From SG8-41 sp035649495 (lineage in GTDB: Bacteria; Pseudomonadota; Gammaproteobacteria; Burkholderiales; SG8-41), in assembly GCA_035649495.1 (NCBI GenBank), contig DASRJL010000108.1:1-64000 (forward strand): a stretch of 64,000 nucleotides of DNA, in the 5' to 3' direction. Position 1 is the first letter of the stretch. Every line of letters starts with the position of its first letter. This document shows, piece after piece, positions 53,131-61,999 of this stretch. The translations under genes and the position numbers were made by a program. The notes below the pieces were generated by a model. The model saw nothing but the letters and a program-made list of their open reading frames with translations. It had not been told where the DNA came from and did not search any database.

Positions 53131-55527
53131 TCAACCCTTCGACGCGCCCCCTTTTGCGAGGTTTGCGAGGTACAGCCACGTCTCCACCACGGTATCCGGG
53201 TTGAGCGAGAGGCTCTCGATGCCCTCCTCGACCAGCCATTGCGCCAGGTCCGGATGGTCCGACGGCCCCTGGCCGCAGATTCCGACGTATTTGCCGGCCT
53301 TGCGGCACGCCTGGATGGCGAGATGCAGCATGTGCTTCACCGCGGGGTCGCGCTCGTCGAACGCGTCGGCGACGAGGCTCGAGTCGCGATCGAGGGCGAG
53401 CGTCATCTGGGTGAGATCGTTGGAGCCGATGGAAAAGCCGTCGAAATGCTCCAGGAACTGGTCGGCGAGGAGCGCGTTGGAGGGGATTTCGCACATCATG
53501 ATGACGCGCAGGCCGTTCTCGCCCCGCTTGAGGCCTTGCTCCGCCAAGATCCCGATCGTCTTCTTCGCCTCGTCGACCGTGCGCACGAACGGCACCATGA
53601 TCTCGACGTTGGTGAGCCCCATCTCGTCGCGCACTTTCTTCAACGCGCGGCATTCGAGCGCGAAGCAGTCCCGGAAAGAAGAGGCTATATAGCGCGACGC
53701 GCCGCGGAAGCCCAGCATCGGGTTCTCCTCGCGCGGCTCGTAGAGCTTGCCCCCGGCGAGGCTCGAATACTCGTTCGACTTGAAGTCGGAGAGCCTGACG
53801 ATGACCGGCTTGGGCCAGAACGCCGCGCCGAGGGTGGCGACGCCTTCGGTGAGCTTCTCGACGTAGAAGGTCACCGGATCGGCGTAGCCGGCGCTATGCT
53901 CCTCGACCGCCGCCCGCAGATCGCCCGGGAGATCCGGGTAGGCCAGCACCGCCCGCGGGTGCACGCCGATCATGCGCGCGATGATGAACTCCAGCCGGGC
54001 GAGGCCGACGCCTTCGTTCGGCAATCTCCGGAACTCGAAGGCGAGCTCGGGGTTGCCGACGTTCATGGTGATCTTGACCGGCGCCTTCGGTATGGATTCG
54101 AGCGAGAGATCGATGATTTCCACTTCCAGCTGGCCGCGGTACACGAATCCCGTATCGCCTTCCGCGCAGGACACGGTGACGGGCCTGCCGTCCCTCAGGA
54201 CCTGGGTCGCGTCGCCGCAGCCGACGACCGCGGGTATGCCCAGCTCGCGCGCGATGATGGCGGCGTGGCAGGTACGGCCTCCGCGATTGGTGACGATGGC
54301 GGACGCGCGCTTCATCACCGGCTCCCAGTCGGGATCGGTCATGTCGGTGACCAGAACGTCGCCGTCGCGCACACGGTTCATCTCGGCTGAGTTCTGGATG
54401 ATCCGGACCGGGCCGCTGCCTATGCGCTGCCCGATCGAGCGCCCGGTCGCCAGGATCTCCGAACGCTCCTTCAGGCGGTAGCGCCGCTGCGTCTCGGCCT
54501 TTTCCCGCGCCTTGACCGTTTCCGGACGCGCCTGCAGCACGTAGAGCTTGCCGTCCAGCCCGTCCTTGCCCCACTCGATATCCATCGGCCTGCCGTAGTG
54601 GGCCTCGATCGCCATCGCGTAGCGGGCCAGTTCCTCCACCTCGGCATCGTTGATCGAGAAGGCCCGGCGCTCCGCGACCGGCACGCTGACGGTCTTCACC
54701 GTCTGTCCGGCCTCCCCCGCCGCGCCGTACACCATCTTCACCGCTTTCGAGCCCAGGCCGCGCCGCAGAATGGCTTTCCGGCCTTCCTCCAGCCCGCGCT
54801 TGTAGACGTAGAACTCATCGGGATTGACCTGACCCTGGACGATCGTTTCGCCCAGGCCGTAGGAGGACGTTATGAGAACGACCTGGTCGAAGCCGGACTC
54901 GGTGTCGAGCGTGAAGATCACGCCGCTCGCGGCGAGATCGCTCCGTACCATGCGCTGCACGCCGACGGACAGCGCGACCGTCTCGTGGGTGTAACCCTGG
55001 TGCACCCGGTACGAGATGGCGCGGTCGTTGTAGAGCGAAGCGTAGACCTGTTTGACGGCGCCGAGCAGGTGATCCCTCCCGCGCACGTTGAGTATGGTCT
55101 CCTGCTGGCCCGCGAACGACGCGTCCGGCAGGTCCTCCGCTGTGGCGGAAGAGCGCACCGCGAACGACGCTTCCGCGCCCGCCCCGTCCGCGAGCCTGTC
55201 GTAGGCCGCCGCGATCTCGCGCTCCAGCCGGACGGGAAAAGGCTGGGCGGTCAGCCAGTTCCTGATCTCCTGTCCCGCTCGGGCGAGCGCCGCCACGTCG
55301 TTGGCATCGAGCGCGGCCAGGCGCTCTGCGACGCGCCGGTCGAGTCCGTCCTGTGCCAGAAACTCCCGGTAGGCTTGCGCCGTCGTCGCGAAACCGCCCG
55401 GCACCCGCACACCCGCGCCCGACAGCTGGCTGATCAGCTCGCCGAGAGAGGAATTCTTGCCGCCGACGTTCGCCACGTCGGCCGCGCGCACCGCGGCAAG
55501 ATCGAGTATCAAGGGACTGTCGCTCAT
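53131..55527 (-). CDS. ppsA: Phosphoenolpyruvate synthase
   Basis: 798 residues. VGGKNSSLGELISQLSGAGV in the N-terminal ATP-binding domain, AVRSSATAEDLPDASFAGQQ, the phosphohistidine loop IVTNRGGRTCHAAIIARELG with its catalytic His, and the PEP-binding end VMMCEIPSNALLADQFLEHF, FSIGSNDLTQMTLALDRDS and ICGQGPSDHP. It makes PEP from pyruvate and ATP for gluconeogenesis. Divergent from ppsR, its regulator, with a 45-nt gap. Confidence 0.98.
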   Translation of the reverse strand: MSDSPLILDLAAVRAADVANVGGKNSSLGELISQLSGAGVRVPGGFATTAQAYREFLAQDGLDRRVAERLAALDANDVAALARAGQEIRNWLTAQPFPVRLEREIAAAYDRLADGAGAEASFAVRSSATAEDLPDASFAGQQETILNVRGRDHLLGAVKQVYASLYNDRAISYRVHQGYTHETVALSVGVQRMVRSDLAASGVIFTLDTESGFDQVVLITSSYGLGETIVQGQVNPDEFYVYKRGLEEGRKAILRRGLGSKAVKMVYGAAGEAGQTVKTVSVPVAERRAFSINDAEVEELARYAMAIEAHYGRPMDIEWGKDGLDGKLYVLQARPETVKAREKAETQRRYRLKERSEILATGRSIGQRIGSGPVRIIQNSAEMNRVRDGDVLVTDMTDPDWEPVMKRASAIVTNRGGRTCHAAIIARELGIPAVVGCGDATQVLRDGRPVTVSCAEGDTGFVYRGQLEVEIIDLSLESIPKAPVKITMNVGNPELAFEFRRLPNEGVGLARLEFIIARMIGVHPRAVLAYPDLPGDLRAAVEEHSAGYADPVTFYVEKLTEGVATLGAAFWPKPVIVRLSDFKSNEYSSLAGGKLYEPREENPMLGFRGASRYIASSFRDCFALECRALKKVRDEMGLTNVEIMVPFVRTVDEAKKTIGILAEQGLKRGENGLRVIMMCEIPSNALLADQFLEHFDGFSIGSNDLTQMTLALDRDSSLVADAFDERDPAVKHMLHLAIQACRKAGKYVGICGQGPSDHPDLAQWLVEEGIESLSLNPDTVVETWLYLANLAKGGASKG

Positions 55528-55572
55528 AGCCTCGAATTGTATGTGCCCGAAAAACCAGCTATTTTAATGGGA

Positions 55573-56424
55573 ATGACGCAGAAGCGCGCCGCCTTTTTCG
55601 TGTCCGACCGCACCGGCATCACCGCGGAGATGCTGGGACACAGCCTGCTCACCCAGTTCAGCGACGAGGTGGGCTTCAACGAGGTCACTCTGCCTTTCGT
55701 GGACTCGATCGAGAAGGCGCGGGATGTCGTCGCGCAGATCAACCGGCAGGCTGCGGAGGACGGCGTTCGGCCTCTCGTGATCAGCACGCTCGCGCGAACC
55801 GAGATCGCGGCGGTCGTGGGCCGGGCCAACGCGCTCTTCCTGGACTGCTTCGAGATGTTCATCGGCCCGCTCGAGCGCGAGCTGGGCATGCATGCCTCGC
55901 ACGTGATGGGCCGCAGCCATGCCGTTTCGGACGTCGTCAACTACTACCATCGGATCGAGGCAGTGAACTACGCGATCGCGCACGACGACGGACTGGCGAA
56001 GCGCGACCTGGCGGAGGCGGACATCATCCTGGTCGGGGTATCGCGCAGCGGCAAGACCCCGACCTCGCTCTACCTCGCCATGCAGTTCGGGATCCGCGCT
56101 GCCAACTACCCGCTGACGCCCGATGACTTTCCCACCATGAAGCTCCCTTCCGAAATACAGCAGTTCCGCGGACGCCTCTACGGGCTGACCATCGCGGCGA
56201 AACGGCTGGAGGAAATCCGGACGGAACGCGTGAAGCACATGAGCAACGACCGGCGCTTCGGCAAGAATTACGCGACTCTGGCCAATTGCGAGTACGAAAT
56301 ACGCATGGCGGAAGCGCTGATGCACCAGGAAGGCATACCGTTCCTCGACGCCACCAGCAAATCGGTCGAGGAGCTTGCCACCACGATCCTGCAAGCGGCG
56401 AAGCTGCAGCGGCGCATCTATTAG
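55573..56424 (+). CDS. ppsR: PEP synthase kinase/pyrophosphorylase regulatory protein
   Basis: 283 residues from ATG 55573 (ATG 55567 would add MG). RAAFFVSDRTGITAEMLGHS, then the P-loop ILVGVSRSGKTPTSLYLAMQ and YPLTPDDFPTMKLP: the DUF299/PSRP family. It inactivates PpsA by ADP-dependent phosphorylation of a threonine and reactivates it by phosphate-dependent pyrophosphorylase action. Divergent pairing with ppsA is typical. Its TAG overlaps the first unit of a heptamer array. Confidence 0.96.
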   Translation: MTQKRAAFFVSDRTGITAEMLGHSLLTQFSDEVGFNEVTLPFVDSIEKARDVVAQINRQAAEDGVRPLVISTLARTEIAAVVGRANALFLDCFEMFIGPLERELGMHASHVMGRSHAVSDVVNYYHRIEAVNYAIAHDDGLAKRDLAEADIILVGVSRSGKTPTSLYLAMQFGIRAANYPLTPDDFPTMKLPSEIQQFRGRLYGLTIAAKRLEEIRTERVKHMSNDRRFGKNYATLANCEYEIRMAEALMHQEGIPFLDATSKSVEELATTILQAAKLQRRIY

Positions 56425-56494
56425 GGACTAGAGACTGGGGACTAGGCACTAGAGAGCACCAGTCTCCAGTCTCTGGCCTCTAGTCTCCGGTCTG
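56424..56494. repeat. Facing heptamer arrays between ppsR and the methyltransferase
   Basis: Forward units GGGACTA, GAGACTG, GGGACTA, GGCACTA (56424-56451) face inverted units CAGTCTC, CAGTCTC, TGGCCTC, TAGTCTC, CGGTCTG (56460-56494) across 8 nt. The last G of the ppsR stop is in the first unit; the methyltransferase stop (56480-56482) is in the inverted arm. Confidence 0.9.
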
Positions 56495-57265
56495 CAGTTG
56501 CCGCACCCTCTCGAAGAGACACACGGCGGCAGCGGCGGCAACGTTGAGCGACTCGGTGCTGCCGGGCATGGGTATGGCGACCACGGCATGCGCCGCGCCG
56601 AGCAGCCGCTCCGAGATGCCGCCGCCCTCGTTGCCGAAAACGAGCGCGACCGGACCTCGCAGGTCTTCCTGGAACACCGTCCGCCGCGCGCGCAGGGCGG
56701 TTGCGATGATCCGTCCCTCGAACGCGCGCGCCGCCATCTCGAGATCGATCCCCTCGTGTATGCGCAGCAGGAAGTGCGCGCCCATGCCGGCACGCAGCAC
56801 GCGGGGCGACCAGGCCTGGACCGAGTCTTTCGAGAGCAGCACGTGCGGTATCGCCGCGGCCGCGGCCGAGCGCAGGATCGAGCCGAGGTTACCCGGATCC
56901 TGCAGGTCTTCGATCATGAGACAGGGTCCGGTCAGCGGGGGGGCCGGATCGGGGCGCGGGGTCTTGACGACACCGATGATTCCCGTCGGGGTGACCACCG
57001 ATGAAAGCCGGGCGAAGAGGGCATCGGCCAGCACCAGCGGCTCGAGCGGCGACACTCGTGCGACGATTGTCCGGATCGCGGCGTCGTCGCGCCCGGTCGC
57101 GCTCACGACCAGCTCTTCCGGAATGCCGACGCGGTCGCGATATGCCGCTACCAGGTACGCGCCGTCGAGCACCGACAGGCCGGCCCTGCTTCGCTCCCGG
57201 GAGGACTGCACGAGCTTCAGGAGCGCCTTGAAGCGCGGGTTGTCCGCGGAGCGGATGAGGGTCAC
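56480..57265 (-). CDS. SpoU/TrmH-family RNA 2'-O-methyltransferase
   Basis: 261 residues from GTG 57265, with ACGGAG 6 nt upstream. The N-terminal substrate-binding domain starts TLIRSADNPRFKALLKLV. SPOUT motifs are MIEDLQDPGNLGSILRSAAA (motif 1), GPVALVFGNEGGGISERLLG (motif 2) and IPMPGSTESLNVAAAAAV (motif 3), forming the knotted AdoMet site. It is close to RlmB or 23S rRNA methyltransferases, but the exact nucleotide cannot be told. Upstream region is another facing heptamer array. Confidence 0.93.
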   Translation of the reverse strand: MTLIRSADNPRFKALLKLVQSSRERSRAGLSVLDGAYLVAAYRDRVGIPEELVVSATGRDDAAIRTIVARVSPLEPLVLADALFARLSSVVTPTGIIGVVKTPRPDPAPPLTGPCLMIEDLQDPGNLGSILRSAAAAAIPHVLLSKDSVQAWSPRVLRAGMGAHFLLRIHEGIDLEMAARAFEGRIIATALRARRTVFQEDLRGPVALVFGNEGGGISERLLGAAHAVVAIPMPGSTESLNVAAAAAVCLFERVRQLQTGD

Positions 57266-57274
57266 GGAAACTCC

Positions 57275-57356
57275 GTGACGAGTGACGGGTGACGAGTGAC
57301 GAGTGATGACGGAACCGAGTGTGGCGCCCACTCGACACTCGACACTCGACACTCCT
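57275..57356. repeat. Facing heptamer arrays upstream of the methyltransferase
   Basis: Five forward units (GTGACGA, GTGACGG, GTGACGA, GTGACGA, GTGATGA; 57275-57309) and four inverted units (three CACTCGA, then CACTCCT; 57329-57356). The arms pair less well than at the convergent junctions (GTGACGA against GTGTCGA). It lies between senA-like and methyltransferase genes, which are codirectional. Confidence 0.85.
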
Positions 57357-57377
57357 TGCTCTTGTCTGTCACGACCA

Positions 57378-58688
57378 TCAGTCGATCGCGCAAGTCCGGA
57401 ACCCCGCAAACACGTCGCGCCGGTCGGGTGTATAGAAATTGCGCCAGGTATTGGTGAGGAGCGCGGCGCGCGTTGCATGGCACCCGCCGCGCAGCACTTT
57501 GTGATCGCCGAACCACGGCTCGGAATATTCCTTGTAAGGATCGCGCACGAACCCCGGGTATGGCGCGAACCAGTCGGCGGTCCATTCCCATACGTTGCCG
57601 AGCATCTGCCGGCAGCCCCAGGCACTGTCACCTGCCGGAAATGCGGCGACGTCCGCCGCGTCGCCGAGCACACCGTACAGATTTGCGTGCTCCGCGCCCG
57701 GCGCTGTTTCTCCCCAGGGATACGTTCGCTTTTCCAGCGCCACGGGCGCGCCGGCTGCCGCGGCCTCCCACTCTGCTTCCGTCGGCAGCCGTCGTCCGGC
57801 CCAGCGGCAATACGCATCGGCTTCGAACCAGCAGACGTGAATGAGCGCGGCATGTGGGCGCAGCGGAACAATCCGGTCGTAACGGCGTTGCAGCCACCTG
57901 CCATCCTGCGCCAGCCAGTACACCGGGCATGACGCGCCGGCCCGCTCGCGCCAGCGCCACCCGGCTTCGCTCCACAGCTCGCGCGTCGCGTAGCCGCCGT
58001 CCTCCACGAAGGCGAGAAACTCGGCATTCGTGACTGCGGCCCGCGCGATGCGAAAAGGCGCCAGCTTGACGGGGTGCGCCCATTTCTCATTATCGAACAC
58101 GAACGCCGGGCTCTCGGGCGGCGCACCGAGCATGAACTCGCCACCGGGAATTTCGGCGTCGCCCGGCCACGCGCCGTGCTCGGACACGGCCCTGAGTGCA
58201 TGCGCTACCGGCGCGCGATAGCCGAGCGTCTGGCGCGTATAGGTGAACGCCTCGCAATGCATTTCCTCGTGAAACGCGGCAAGCTGCGTGAAATAGCGCA
58301 GGTGCTCCGTGGGTCCCTCGCGCTCGAGACGATCGAGCACCCGGTTGAGCACCCGTTCGAGATAGCCCAGCGTGGCCTCGATATCCGGCAGGAGCAGATC
58401 CCATCGCGTACCGTGCGGGACCGCCGCCGAATCGTACAACTCGTCGGCGTGCGCCAGGACGGAGGCCTCTTTCGTGGCGCCCGGCCGGTAGCGCAGGCAC
58501 CAGTGCTCCTGGAACCAGGCCAGATGACCGAGCTCCCACAAGGGCGGATTGACGATCGCCAGCTTCGGCCCGAGCAGCTGGCTGCCCGTCAGGGCGTGCG
58601 CGAGTCCCAGCGTGCGTTCGCGTGCGTCCCGCAGCAGGCGGCGCAAGCTCCGGGCATCGAGATGCTCCCGTGCGGGTCTCGGCAGCAT
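57378..58688 (-). CDS. EgtB-like sulfoxide/selenoxide synthase, SenA type
   Basis: 436 residues. An N-terminal DinB-like domain has three candidate Fe ligands, His55 (WELGHLAWF), His140 and His144 (HEEMH), as in EgtB. The C-terminal FGE-sulfatase fold has IPGGEFMLGAPP, RRLPTEAEWEAAAAG, LGNVWEWTADWF and KVLRGGCHATRAAL. The segment LAIVNPPLWELGHLAWFQEH matches SenA (selenoneine) proteins better than ergothioneine EgtB, which usually has a SPAKWHLAHTTWFFE-like sequence. No egtD or senC is in the window; a senB remnant is adjacent and divergent. Substrate therefore unproven. Confidence 0.7.
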   Translation of the reverse strand: MLPRPAREHLDARSLRRLLRDARERTLGLAHALTGSQLLGPKLAIVNPPLWELGHLAWFQEHWCLRYRPGATKEASVLAHADELYDSAAVPHGTRWDLLLPDIEATLGYLERVLNRVLDRLEREGPTEHLRYFTQLAAFHEEMHCEAFTYTRQTLGYRAPVAHALRAVSEHGAWPGDAEIPGGEFMLGAPPESPAFVFDNEKWAHPVKLAPFRIARAAVTNAEFLAFVEDGGYATRELWSEAGWRWRERAGASCPVYWLAQDGRWLQRRYDRIVPLRPHAALIHVCWFEADAYCRWAGRRLPTEAEWEAAAAGAPVALEKRTYPWGETAPGAEHANLYGVLGDAADVAAFPAGDSAWGCRQMLGNVWEWTADWFAPYPGFVRDPYKEYSEPWFGDHKVLRGGCHATRAALLTNTWRNFYTPDRRDVFAGFRTCAID

Positions 58689-58747
58689 AGAATCGGCTCG
58701 TGTGCGACTCAGGACTCCAAAGTCCAGTCTATCCGGAACGCCTCACG

Positions 58748-58984
58748 ATGAAAATCGCGCTCGTCACGCCCGCGGCGGCAGCCACGCGCCACGGCAACTG
58801 GAACACCGCCGCGCGCTGGGCTCGGCTGCTGCGCCTGCTGTGGCGCGCGGAGAACGATCCGGGCTATTACCGTCTGCTCAAGGCGCAGTGCCGCGCCCGC
58901 CGGCATCTCGTCACCGTGGGGCGCGAGCGGGAAAGCCTGCGCCGGCTGTTTGCCGAATTCGCGCCACGCGCAAAGCCATACTAG
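58748..58984 (+). pseudogene. Internally deleted SenB-like glycosyltransferase remnant
   Basis: 78 residues. MKIALVTPAAA and HGNWNTAARWARLLR are the N-terminal strand-loop-helix of SenB (selenosugar synthase, GT-B fold; family proteins are over 300 residues). The rest (ENDPGYYRLLKAQCRARRHL and ERESLRRLFAEF) reads like the far C-terminal end of the same family, so about 250 or more middle residues are missing in frame, including the sugar-nucleotide site. It is divergent from the SenA-like gene, 59 nt away, and overlaps rnhB tail to tail by 3 nt. Could also be an assembly collapse. Confidence 0.6.
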
Positions 58985-59571
58985 AAGAGCCGAAACTCCA
59001 TGACGAGCGCCTCGCGCACCGGGGCGAAGCTGCGCCGGTGCGCCTCGCACGCGCCCAGCCGCCGCAGCGCCTCCAGGTGCTCCGATGTGGCGTAACCCTT
59101 GTGACGGTCGAAGCCGTAGCCGGGATGCAGCCGGTGCACGGCCTGCATCTCCTCGTCCCGCGCCACCTTCGCCATGATGGAAGCGGCGGAGATCGCGGCG
59201 ACGGTCGCATCTCCTCTCACGATCGCCCGCGCGGGCATCGCGAGCTCGGGACAATAGAGCCCGTCGATGAGCGCCCGATGCGGCGTGACGGCGAGCCGCT
59301 CGACCGCCCGGCCCATGGCGAGGAGGCTCGCGCGCAGGATGTTGAGCGAGTCGATTTCCTCCACACTCGCGGTTGCGACCGCCCAGCTGACCGCGCGCGC
59401 GCGGATCTCTTCCGCCAGCTCCAGGCGCTGCCGCTCCGTGAGCTGCTTGGAATCGGCCAGACCGGAAATGCGCGCGCCGCGGCCGAGAACCACCGCCGCC
59501 GCGAACACGGGGCCGGCCAGCGGACCGCGCCCCGCTTCGTCGACCCCGCAGGCGGGGCCGCGCGCGCTCAT
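58981..59571 (-). CDS. rnhB: Ribonuclease HII
   Basis: 196 residues. ACGVDEAGRGPLAGPVFAAA carries the first catalytic Asp-Glu pair, with GLADSKQLTERQR, ALIDGLYCPEL and SIMAKVARDEEM providing the others, and GYGFDRHKGYAT. It removes ribonucleotides and RNA primers from RNA/DNA hybrids. The ATG overlaps the lpxB stop by 4 nt (standard lpxB-rnhB coupling). Normal length; stop overlaps the senB remnant. Confidence 0.97.
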   Translation of the reverse strand: MSARGPACGVDEAGRGPLAGPVFAAAVVLGRGARISGLADSKQLTERQRLELAEEIRARAVSWAVATASVEEIDSLNILRASLLAMGRAVERLAVTPHRALIDGLYCPELAMPARAIVRGDATVAAISAASIMAKVARDEEMQAVHRLHPGYGFDRHKGYATSEHLEALRRLGACEAHRRSFAPVREALVMEFRLF

Positions 59572-60728
59572 CTCGTGCTCCCGTCGAGGAGAGGCAGAAT
59601 CTCCCGCGCGGCCTCGGCAGCGGTGTTGCGGCGCAATTCCCGTCCCATCGCATCGAACCGCTCCTCCAGCCGGCGCCGCAGCGAGTCGTCCTCCAGCAAT
59701 TTCAGGACGGCCGCCGCCAGGTTCTCGGGCGTGGCTTTGTCCTGCATCAGCTCGGGAACCAGGAACTCGCCCGCGAGGATGTTAGGCAGGCCGAAATACG
59801 GCTGCAACGCCTGCGGGCGCATCATCCACCATGACAGCCGCGGCATGCGATACGTGATTACCATGGGGCGCCTGAGCAGCGCGGCTTCGAGGGTCGCGGT
59901 GCCCGAGGCGACCAGCACGACGTCGGCCGCCGCCATGGCCTCGTGCGCGTGGCCGAAGAGCACCGTCAACCGCAGCTCCCCGGTGTCGCGGCGGTGCAAT
60001 TCCGCCTCGAAGAGGTCCCGCGTCTCGCGCGTCGCGAGCGGCGCGAGGAAGACCGCCTCGGGCACCGCCGCCGCTATCCGGAGCGCGGCGTCCACGAAGA
60101 GGCCACCCATCTGCTTCAGCTCGCTCACGCGGCTGCCGGGAAGCAGAGCGATGATTTTTCCCGCGCGCGGCACCCGTAGCTGCTCGCGCATGGCCGCGCG
60201 GTCGGGAAACCCGGTGAGAATGTCCGCAAGCGGATGTCCGACGTACGCGGCAGGTATCCCGGCGCGCTCGTAGATAGCGGCCTCGAACGGGAATACGAGG
60301 AGCATCTTCGAGACGGCGCGCCGGATCTTGCGGATGCGTCCGGCCCGCCACGCCCAGATGGACGGGCTGACGTAATGCACGGTGGGTACGCCGGCCGCCT
60401 TCAGGCGCGCTTCCAGGCCGAGGTTGAAATCGGGCGCGTCCACGCCGATGAAGAGAGTCGGCGGCTCTCTCAGTAAGCGCTCGGCCAGCCGGTTACGTAT
60501 CCCGCGAATCTCCGAATAATGCCGGATGACCTCGACGTAGCCGCGGACCGCGAGCTTGTCGAGGGGATAGAGCACGTCCATGCCGGCTGCGCGCATCTTC
60601 GGTCCACCGATGCCGACGAACCGGGCGCCGGGCACGCACGCGGTGAGCGCTTTGATGAGATGCGCCCCCAGCAGGTCGCCGGAAGGCTCGCCGGCGACCA
60701 TGCCGATCGTGACAGGCGGGGTGTTCAT
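59568..60728 (-). CDS. lpxB: Lipid-A-disaccharide synthase
   Basis: 386 residues. IGMVAGEPSGDLLGAHLIKA, FVGIGGPKMRAAGMDVLYPL, FIGVDAPDFNLGLEARLKAA, YVSPSIWAWRAGRIRKIRRA and LLPGSRVSELKQMG are typical, with VLVASGTATLEAALLRRPMV near the C-terminal UDP site. It joins UDP-2,3-diacylglucosamine and lipid X to form the lipid A disaccharide. It is 7 nt downstream of lpxA and overlaps rnhB. Confidence 0.97.
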   Translation of the reverse strand: MNTPPVTIGMVAGEPSGDLLGAHLIKALTACVPGARFVGIGGPKMRAAGMDVLYPLDKLAVRGYVEVIRHYSEIRGIRNRLAERLLREPPTLFIGVDAPDFNLGLEARLKAAGVPTVHYVSPSIWAWRAGRIRKIRRAVSKMLLVFPFEAAIYERAGIPAAYVGHPLADILTGFPDRAAMREQLRVPRAGKIIALLPGSRVSELKQMGGLFVDAALRIAAAVPEAVFLAPLATRETRDLFEAELHRRDTGELRLTVLFGHAHEAMAAADVVLVASGTATLEAALLRRPMVITYRMPRLSWWMMRPQALQPYFGLPNILAGEFLVPELMQDKATPENLAAAVLKLLEDDSLRRRLEERFDAMGRELRRNTAAEAAREILPLLDGSTR

Positions 60729-60735
60729 CCCGTGC

Positions 60736-61506
60736 CTAGCGGATGATGCCCCGCTTCGAGCCCGCCAGAAAGTCGAGGATCGCCTGCACTTCGGGGCACT
60801 CCTCCACCTGCCGCGCCAGCTCGCGCCGCGCCTGCTCCAGCGTGAGGCCGGACTTGTAGAGCGTCTTGTAGGCGCGCTTCAGCCGGGTGATCGTCGCGCC
60901 CGTGAACCCGCGCCGCTTGAGCCCCTCGCCGTTGATGCCGTACGGCCGCGCCGAATCGTCCGAGGCCATGACGAAAGGCGGGACGTCCTGTAGCACTACC
61001 GTTCCCACTCCCGTGATGCTGTGGGCGCCGACCCGGCAGAACTGGTGCACCCCGGTGAAGCCGCCGAGGATTGCGTGATCGTCCACCAGCACGTGGCCGG
61101 CGAGCTGGGTGCAGTTGGCGAGCACGGTGTGGTTCCCGACCCGGCAGTCGTGCGCCACGTGGACGTACGCCATGATCCAATTGTGGTTTCCGACGCGGGT
61201 CACGCCCTCGTCCTGGACGGTGCCGCAGTTGAACGTGCAGAACTCGCGGATCGTGTTGTCGTCGCCGATCTCCAGTTGCGTCGGCTCGCCCCCGTACTTC
61301 TTGTCCTGGGGAATCTCGCCGAGCGAGACGAACTGGAAGATCCGGTTGTTGGCTCCTATGCGCGTGTGCCCCGAGATGACCGCGTGCGGGCCGATGCGGT
61401 TGCCCGGACCGATCTTCACGTGCGGTCCGATCACGGCATAGGGACCGATATCGACGCCCTCGGCGATCTCCGCTCCCGCATAGACGATCGCAGTGGGATG
61501 GATCAC
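60736..61506 (-). CDS. lpxA: UDP-N-acetylglucosamine acyltransferase
   Basis: 256 residues from GTG 61506, giving the family's usual IHPTAIVYAGAEI start; an in-frame ATG at 61554 would overlap fabZ and add an atypical leader. Left-handed beta-helix hexapeptides run throughout (IGPYAVIGPHVKIGPGNRIG). The catalytic-His region is MAYVHVAHDCRVGN, and the C-terminal helices begin NGEGLKRRGFTG. It adds a 3-hydroxyacyl group to UDP-GlcNAc, the first lipid A step. Coupled to fabZ and lpxB in the classical cluster. Confidence 0.96.
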   Translation of the reverse strand: MIHPTAIVYAGAEIAEGVDIGPYAVIGPHVKIGPGNRIGPHAVISGHTRIGANNRIFQFVSLGEIPQDKKYGGEPTQLEIGDDNTIREFCTFNCGTVQDEGVTRVGNHNWIMAYVHVAHDCRVGNHTVLANCTQLAGHVLVDDHAILGGFTGVHQFCRVGAHSITGVGTVVLQDVPPFVMASDDSARPYGINGEGLKRRGFTGATITRLKRAYKTLYKSGLTLEQARRELARQVEECPEVQAILDFLAGSKRGIIR

Positions 61507-61534
61507 CGGGTAAAGTCCAGCGAAGGCAGATCGC

Positions 61535-61999
61535 TCATGCGCCGTTCCGGGCATCGTCGACGCCGCGCGGCGTGCACATGAGCTGCGCCTCGGCCGCCAC
61601 GGTGTCGTTGACGCGCGCCTCGCCGCTGAACATCCATATGCCGCGGGCCCGGCGCTTGAGCGCCACTTCCAGCACCAGCGCATCTCCCGGCACGACGGGG
61701 CGCTTGAAGCGGGCGCCGTCGATGCCGACGAAATAGTAGATCAGGCGCTGGTCCGCCTTGTGCTCCATCGTCCGGAACGAGAGGATGGCCGCGGCTTGCG
61801 CCAGCGCCTCTATGATCATCACACCGGGCATGATCGGATGGTGCGGGAAATGTCCGACGAAGAAGGGCTCGTTGATGGTGACGTTCTTCAACGCAATGAT
61901 GCGCTTGGCGGGCTCGCAGTCGAGCACGCGGTCAATCAGCAGAAACGGATAGCGGTGCGGCAGGTACTGCAGCACCTCCTTGATGTCCATGCTGCTCAC
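61535..61999 (-). CDS. fabZ: 3-hydroxyacyl-[ACP] dehydratase FabZ
   Basis: 154 residues from GTG 61999, chosen because AGGAG lies 6-7 nt upstream and it overlaps the lpxD stop; ATG 61990 is the alternative. Hotdog-fold motifs: LPHRYPFLLIDRVLD, catalytic-His GHFPHHPIMPGVMIIEALAQ, and FVGIDGARFKRPVVPGDAL. It dehydrates 3-hydroxyacyl-ACP in fatty-acid elongation, drawing from the same pool as LpxA and LpxD. Confidence 0.97.
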   Translation of the reverse strand: MSSMDIKEVLQYLPHRYPFLLIDRVLDCEPAKRIIALKNVTINEPFFVGHFPHHPIMPGVMIIEALAQAAAILSFRTMEHKADQRLIYYFVGIDGARFKRPVVPGDALVLEVALKRRARGIWMFSGEARVNDTVAAEAQLMCTPRGVDDARNGA

